Made by a program: the position numbers and the translations under genes. From Rhodanobacteraceae bacterium (lineage in GTDB: Bacteria; Pseudomonadota; Gammaproteobacteria; Xanthomonadales; Rhodanobacteraceae), in NCBI GenBank assembly GCA_025924775.1, contig JAICHS010000076.1, forward strand, positions 1-9,740: DNA of 9,740 nucleotides, given 5' to 3'. Below, in pieces: positions 5,850 through 9,740 of the stretch. Each line of letters begins with the position of its first letter. The first letter of the stretch is position 1. The notes under the pieces were generated by a model. The model made no database searches and was not told the origin of the DNA. It saw only the letters and a list, made by a program, of their open reading frames with translations.

Positions 5850-6821
5850 TCAGTGCGCGGCGCCCGCCCTGGCTTGGCGGTCCAGCCACACCTCCAGCCC
5901 TTGCGCGTTGATCTCGACGTCGATGCCCAGCAGCTCGCGCGCGCGTGCTTCGGGCAGCGGGTTGTGGCGTGTTCGCAACTGGCCGAGGTGGAAATCCAGC
6001 AAGGCCGCGCGGATGCGCGCATGCCGGTCCGGCGCCGCGGCGTGTGCGTGCGCGATGCGCTGGTAGGCCGCCAGGCCTTCGCGCAAGTCAGCCGCCAGCG
6101 ATACCACGGCGTCGATGCGGCTGTAGTGGGTCAGGTAAACATGTTCGGGATGCTCGGCCAGGATCCGCGCCAGCGTCGCCTGCCACGCCTCCGGATCGAA
6201 CTGCACGGGGCTGGTGGTGGGCATCAGGTAATTTTGTCCGGCGTGGTCGAACTCGCGGTAGGACAATCCGAACACGTCGCCGGTGAACCAGCCGCGGCTG
6301 GCGGCATCCCAGATCGCATAGTGGTGCCGGGCGTGGCCGGGCGCATCGATGAAGCGCAGGCGGCGCCGGCCCAGCACCAGTGAAAAGTCGCGGTCGGCGG
6401 CGACGTCCGCCACCAGCACCCGTGCTTCCGGCACCGGCAGGATTTCGCCGTAGGTCGCGTGCATCGCGTCTTCGCCATACACGGCGGTGGCGCCGGCGAT
6501 CAACACCGTCGGGTCGATCATGTGGCGCGCGCCGCGTGGGTGGATCACCAGCCGCGCGTTCGGCAGCTCGCGCAGCAAGGCCCCGCCTCCGCCCGCGTGG
6601 TCAAGGTGCACGTGCGTGGGCATCACGTAATCCACCGCCGCGCGCGCCACGCCCAGTTCGTCCAGTGCCGCGAGCAACAACGGCACCGACAGACTCGTGC
6701 CGCTTTCCACGAATGCGTAGTGCCCGTCGCCGGCGATGAGGTAGCTCGCCGCCATGCGCGGGCGATGCTGTGCGGTGTCGATGCAGACGATGTCGTTGTC
6801 GAGAATTTCGTAACCGGCCAT
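5850..6821 (-). CDS. Metallo-beta-lactamase-fold hydrolase (ST1585-like)
   Basis: This 323-residue cytosolic protein has no signal peptide and shows the complete metal-binding set of the metallo-beta-lactamase fold. THVHLDHAGG (69-78) supplies His70, His72, Asp74 and His75. Further on, the DAPGHARHH segment supplies the third-motif His, TGDVFG the bridging Asp, and LTHYSRI a late His. The C-terminal helical part (about 230-310) resembles that of the uncharacterised ST1585-like subgroup. The substrate is unknown; thioesterase or lactonase-like hydrolysis would be typical of the superfamily. It lacks the overall length and spacing I would expect of an ETHE1 sulfur dioxygenase. ATG 6821 is chosen for its GGAGGA at 4 bases; ATG 6839 would swallow that site. 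It converges with the regulator across 40 bp and lies 88 bp behind the GNAT gene. Confidence 0.88.
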   Translation of the reverse strand: MAGYEILDNDIVCIDTAQHRPRMAASYLIAGDGHYAFVESGTSLSVPLLLAALDELGVARAAVDYVMPTHVHLDHAGGGGALLRELPNARLVIHPRGARHMIDPTVLIAGATAVYGEDAMHATYGEILPVPEARVLVADVAADRDFSLVLGRRRLRFIDAPGHARHHYAIWDAASRGWFTGDVFGLSYREFDHAGQNYLMPTTSPVQFDPEAWQATLARILAEHPEHVYLTHYSRIDAVVSLAADLREGLAAYQRIAHAHAAAPDRHARIRAALLDFHLGQLRTRHNPLPEARARELLGIDVEINAQGLEVWLDRQARAGAAH

Positions 6822-6825
6822 GGCG

Positions 6826-6831
6826 TCCTCC
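6826..6831 (-). promoter_or_regulatory. Ribosome binding site of the metallo-hydrolase gene
   Basis: GGAGGA on the minus strand ends 4 bases before ATG 6821 and decides that start against ATG 6839. Confidence 0.7.
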
Positions 6832-6909
6832 GCGCACATCGCCTGCGCGCCTCAGCGATGCATTCTTGCATGCACGGTGTCGGACCCGTGAGCGTGGCTG
6901 CCGCCTGCT

Positions 6910-7608
6910 TCAGCCCGCGGATGTGCGTTCCAGCACCGTGACGTTGACGTCCGCGCGCAGGCGGAATCCCAGCGATTCGTACAACGAGATCGCCGGGCGA
7001 TTGTCTTTCCATGCGTGCAGGAACGGCACTTGGTCGCGCGCCTGGATGGATGCTGCGACCACCGCGGACAGGCGCCGCGCCAGGCCACGCCCGCGAAAAT
7101 CGGGGTGCGTGCAGACGCCGCTCACCTCGGTGCAGCCAGGCAAGCGCATTCGCTCGCCGGCCATCGCCGCCAGCCGCCCGCCGATGCGGATGCCGATGAA
7201 ATGCCCCATTGTGTGGGTACGCGCGAGGAACGGGCCCGGTTCGGTGAGCCGCGCCAGTGCCAGCATCTCCGGCGCATCGGCGTCGCCCAGCGTCAGGATC
7301 GCATCGGCACCGGGTTCCGGATGGATCGGTCGCGTTGCAACCATCTGCACGCACAGCGCGATCTTCGCTGCACGCAGTGATGGCGGCACCACGATCGGCG
7401 GCACCTGCAGCACGTACACGTGCTCACCGGGTTCGACCAGATCCGCCAGCGCAGCGAGCGCCTCGGTGTGGTGGTCGCGTGCCGAGGCGAACACGTTCAC
7501 GTCGCGCGCGTACCGCCGGGCCAACGTGCCGCCTTCGGCCAGTGCCGCTTGCGGGCCGGCGAGACTTGCCCAGACCGGCCGGTCGAGCGCTTGCGAGTCG
7601 AGCGCCAT
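6910..7608 (-). CDS. GNAT-family N-acetyltransferase
   Basis: This 232-residue protein carries a GCN5-related acetyltransferase domain in its C-terminal half, which transfers an acetyl group from acetyl-CoA to an amine. The stretch VSGVCTHPDFRGRGLARRL (162-180) is beta-4 plus the acetyl-CoA pyrophosphate loop, with RGRGLA at 172-177. AWKDNRPAISLYESLGF (about 199-215) is the usual motif-B ending. The N-terminal half (about 1-115) is poorly conserved, fitting the predicted acetyltransferases of the COG3393/FR47-like type. ATG 7608 starts 2 bases after the gshA stop; TTG 7614 is a less likely start that would overlap gshA. The tight spacing implies co-transcription with gshA. Substrate unknown; a small molecule or protein amine are equally possible. 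Confidence 0.88.
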   Translation of the reverse strand: MALDSQALDRPVWASLAGPQAALAEGGTLARRYARDVNVFASARDHHTEALAALADLVEPGEHVYVLQVPPIVVPPSLRAAKIALCVQMVATRPIHPEPGADAILTLGDADAPEMLALARLTEPGPFLARTHTMGHFIGIRIGGRLAAMAGERMRLPGCTEVSGVCTHPDFRGRGLARRLSAVVAASIQARDQVPFLHAWKDNRPAISLYESLGFRLRADVNVTVLERTSAG

Positions 7609-7610
7609 CG

Positions 7611-8975
7611 TCAATACGCGAACTCGCGGAACACCGGATCGACGCTACCGTGCCACTCGGTGCGGAACAGCTCCAGCTTGCGGTCGGCGGGCGTCTGGTT
7701 GGCTTCGGCAAACTCGACCAAAGGCTGCAGGAAGATGGTTTCGTCGGCACCGTTGCGGTTGAGCTTCGCGCGGCGCTTCAGCCCGTTGCCTGCGATTTCC
7801 AGCGTGCGCAGCGCCAACTCGCGCACCGTTTCGCCGCGGAACGGCAGCTTCAACGCGCGTTTCGGCACGCCATCGCGCAGGGCGTTGTGCTCGGCCGGCG
7901 TCCAATCCTTCACCATGTCCCACGCGGCATCCAGCGATTCACTGTCGTAGAGCAGGCCCACCCACAGCGCCGGCAGCGCGCACAGGCGATTGGACGGCCC
8001 GCCATCGGCGCCGCGCATCTCCAGGATCTGCTTCAGCCGCACTTCCGGGAACGCGGTGGTCATGTGGTCGGACCAGTCGCGCAGGGTGGGTTTTTCGCCT
8101 GGCAGCGCGGGCAGTTTGCCAGCCAGGAAGTCGCGGAACGATTGCCCCGCGCAGTCGATGTATTTGCCATGCCGGTGCACGAAGTACATCGGCACGTCGA
8201 GCAGGTAATCGACATAACGCTCGAAGCCGAAGCCGTCCTCGAACACGAAATCCAGCATGCCGGTACGGTCGGCGTCGGTGTCGGTCCAGATGTGCGAGCG
8301 ATAGGTCTGGTAACCGTTGGGCAGGCCTTCGGTGAAGGGCGAGTCGGCAAACAGCGCGGTGGCCACCGGCTGCAGCGCCAGCCCCACGCGAAACTTTTTC
8401 ACCATGTCGGCTTCGTTGGCGAAGTCGAGGTTGACCTGCACGGTGCAGGTGCGGGTCATCATGTCGAGGCCGAGTGAACCCACCTTGGGCATGTAACGAT
8501 GCATGATCGCGTAGCGCGCCTTGGGCATCCACGGCATCTCGTCGCGCTTCCACTTTGGCTGGAAGCCCATGCCGAGGATGCCCAGCTTCAGCGGCTCGGC
8601 GGCGACCCGCACGCAATGCAGGTGCTCGGCAATCTCGCAGCAGGTGTCGTGGATCGTGTCGAGCGGTGCGCCTGAAAGCTCCAGCTGCCCTGCGGGTTCC
8701 AGCGTCACCGAGGCCATCCCACGCGCCAACGCGATGATGTTGCCGTCTTCGTCGACCGGGCCCCAACCGCAGCTCGCGATGCCGCGCAACAAGGCACCGA
8801 TGCCGCGCTCGCCCGCGTACGGGGGCGGTTTCAGGTCGTCGGTGCGAAATACGAACTTCTCGTGCTCGGTACCGATTTTCCAGGCGCTGGCGGGCTTGCC
8901 GCCCGCGGCCAGGTATTCGGCGAGCTGCGCATGGTGCTCGATCGGTTGTTCGACGACGTGACTCGGCCCGGACAT
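7611..8975 (-). CDS. gshA: Glutamate-cysteine ligase, class II (plant/proteobacterial type)
   Basis: This 454-residue cytosolic enzyme joins L-glutamate and L-cysteine using ATP to give gamma-glutamylcysteine, the committed step of glutathione synthesis. It matches the GCS2-type ligases of plants, alpha-proteobacteria and xanthomonads rather than the E. coli GshA type. GTEHEKF (35-41) is the N-terminal glutamate/metal-binding motif. The segment ASVTLEPAGQLELSG, with the substrate-site Glu residues, follows at about 88-102. The central region contains LGLDMMTRTCTVQVNLDF, and the C-terminal part contains LEMRGADGGPSNRLCALPA. Length agrees with the family. ATG 8975 is chosen because GAAGG lies 7 bases upstream; GTG 8981 is two codons earlier. 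It leads a probable gshA-GNAT unit. In several plant-type enzymes cysteines provide redox control; whether that applies here is not visible. Confidence 0.95.
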   Translation of the reverse strand: MSGPSHVVEQPIEHHAQLAEYLAAGGKPASAWKIGTEHEKFVFRTDDLKPPPYAGERGIGALLRGIASCGWGPVDEDGNIIALARGMASVTLEPAGQLELSGAPLDTIHDTCCEIAEHLHCVRVAAEPLKLGILGMGFQPKWKRDEMPWMPKARYAIMHRYMPKVGSLGLDMMTRTCTVQVNLDFANEADMVKKFRVGLALQPVATALFADSPFTEGLPNGYQTYRSHIWTDTDADRTGMLDFVFEDGFGFERYVDYLLDVPMYFVHRHGKYIDCAGQSFRDFLAGKLPALPGEKPTLRDWSDHMTTAFPEVRLKQILEMRGADGGPSNRLCALPALWVGLLYDSESLDAAWDMVKDWTPAEHNALRDGVPKRALKLPFRGETVRELALRTLEIAGNGLKRRAKLNRNGADETIFLQPLVEFAEANQTPADRKLELFRTEWHGSVDPVFREFAY

Positions 8976-9159
8976 GCGCACACCTTCGCTATGGCAAGGT
9001 ACGCAAGATGGGGCGGCGGCACCGAATCCGCAAGAGCCGGTCGCCGGGAAAGCAGGAGCAGGCGCTACGCGCCGGCCAGCTGCTACCGCCGTTTTTCGCA
9101 GGAGCGCGCCGGCGCGCGATGGACGCCCGGCGCCTCACGGTCGCCTGCAGGCAGGTTGC
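8976..9159. other. Intergenic gap between engB and gshA with GC-rich palindromes
   Basis: This 184-base gap holds no credible gene. It contains a perfect 14-bp palindrome (GCGCGCCGGCGCGC, 9104-9117), a small hairpin GGCGC-TAC-GCGCC (9061-9073) and a 10-bp palindrome GCCTGCAGGC (9143-9152) just after the engB stop. None is followed by a T-run on the minus strand, so no intrinsic terminator is supported. No clear promoter for gshA is visible, though one is expected here if gshA is not read through from engB. Confidence 0.5.
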
Positions 9160-9740
9160 CTACCCCAGCAAGGCCGCCACCGCCTTGCGCGCAGCCTCCA
9201 CCCCGGTGCCGGCCGGCGACGAAAACGCGATCGACTGCGCGTGCCAGCCCGCCTTGCCGATCTCGCCGTCGACTTCACGCTGGCGCGCCAGCACCTGCGT
9301 ACGCGGCAGCTTGTCGGCCTTGCTGAGCAGCACCACGCAGGGCATCCCGATGGCGGCGCAGAATGCCAGCATCTGGCGGTCGAACGCAGCCGGCGCATGC
9401 CGGATGTCGGCGATCAGCACCAGACCGCGCAGGCAGTGGCGTCCATGCAAATAGGCGTCGATCTCGCGCTTCCAGTGCTCGCGCAGGGTGGGCGGCACCT
9501 TGGCGTAGCCATATCCGGGCAGGTCCACCAGCCGGCGGCCGTCGGGCAGCGCGAACACCACCAGCTGCTGGGTGCGGCCGGGCGTCTTGCTGGTGCGCGC
9601 CAGCGCCGCCTGTCCGGCCAGCGCATTCAGGGCGCTGGATTTGCCCGCGTTGGAACGCCCCGCGAAGGCAACCTCGGCGCCCGTATCCGGCGGCAACTGG
9701 TCGAGACGGTGCGCCGCCAGCACGAACGCGGCGCCCCGCA
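9160..9740 (-). CDS. engB: Ribosome biogenesis GTPase EngB/YsxC (5' truncated by window edge)
   Basis: This is the YihA/YsxC/EngB family, a small TRAFAC GTPase needed for assembly of the large ribosomal subunit and usually essential. The visible part is about 193 residues. G1 is GRSNAGKSSALNAL (around residues 27-40 of the visible part), G2 is the TPGRTQ segment, G3 is DLPGYGYAKVP, G4 is LSKADK and G5 is FSSPAGTG. The family G4 is usually TKAD; Ser for Thr is a mild change. The frame continues to the right edge with AAFVLAAHRLDQLP, which fits the family's N-terminal helix, so GTG 9723 is internal and the true start lies outside the window, probably only some residues away. It is transcribed toward gshA across a gap of about 180 bp. 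Confidence 0.95.
   Translation of the reverse strand, partial: RGAAFVLAAHRLDQLPPDTGAEVAFAGRSNAGKSSALNALAGQAALARTSKTPGRTQQLVVFALPDGRRLVDLPGYGYAKVPPTLREHWKREIDAYLHGRHCLRGLVLIADIRHAPAAFDRQMLAFCAAIGMPCVVLLSKADKLPRTQVLARQREVDGEIGKAGWHAQSIAFSSPAGTGVEAARKAVAALLG

Noticed and set aside
6858..6871. ATGCA-TTCT-TGCAT inverted repeat between GNAT and hydrolase genes
   Set aside because: It is a 5-bp dyad with no accompanying promoter or T-run, which is easily due to chance.
7257..8477. A 406-codon plus-strand open frame opposite GNAT and gshA
   Set aside because: It is antisense to confidently identified genes and has no motif of its own.
9721..9723. GTG 9723 as the start of EngB
   Set aside because: Family-like residues (AAF) continue upstream in frame to the edge, so the gene is cut by the window.

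Overview
The window is GC-rich, gene-dense bacterial chromosome. A plant-type (class II) glutamate-cysteine ligase next to the EngB/YsxC GTPase, together with strong codon bias, suggests a gammaproteobacterium of the Xanthomonadales (Rhodanobacteraceae or Xanthomonadaceae). This assignment rests on family resemblance from memory and is only moderately secure. I see no rRNA, tRNA, CRISPR array, insertion sequence or prophage gene.

Left edge (2-406, + strand): the C-terminal part of an amidinotransferase-fold hydrolase of the CtlX / arginine-deiminase-related type. It converges with the next operon across only 9 bp.

Efflux module (416-5809): a compact minus-strand operon encodes, in transcription order, a 68-residue DUF2892 membrane protein, a DUF302 protein, a lipoprotein periplasmic adaptor and an RND permease. 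The last three overlap at their stop/start codons. A short AT-rich divergent region (5374-5467) separates the operon from a plus-strand ArsR-family regulator. The regulator has the two-cysteine layout of BigR/YgaV/SqrR, which sense sulfide and persulfide. Candidate promoters for both directions share an imperfect 22-bp palindrome that would cover promoter elements of both. The simplest reading is a thiol- or sulfide-switched repressor controlling itself and an efflux system with two small cysteine-containing accessory proteins. No outer-membrane channel gene is present, so the pump would need one encoded elsewhere.

Right part (5850-9740, all minus strand): a truncated EngB GTPase at the right edge, a gap of about 180 bp, then gshA (first step of glutathione synthesis), a GNAT acetyltransferase 2 bp behind it, and an ST1585-like metallo-beta-lactamase-fold hydrolase 88 bp further on. 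gshA and the GNAT gene are probably co-transcribed. The hydrolase has its own strong ribosome binding site and may belong to the same unit.

The most interesting element is the BigR-like regulator with DUF2892-DUF302-adaptor-RND. The parts belong to known families, but the physiological substrate of such a set is not evident from the sequence.
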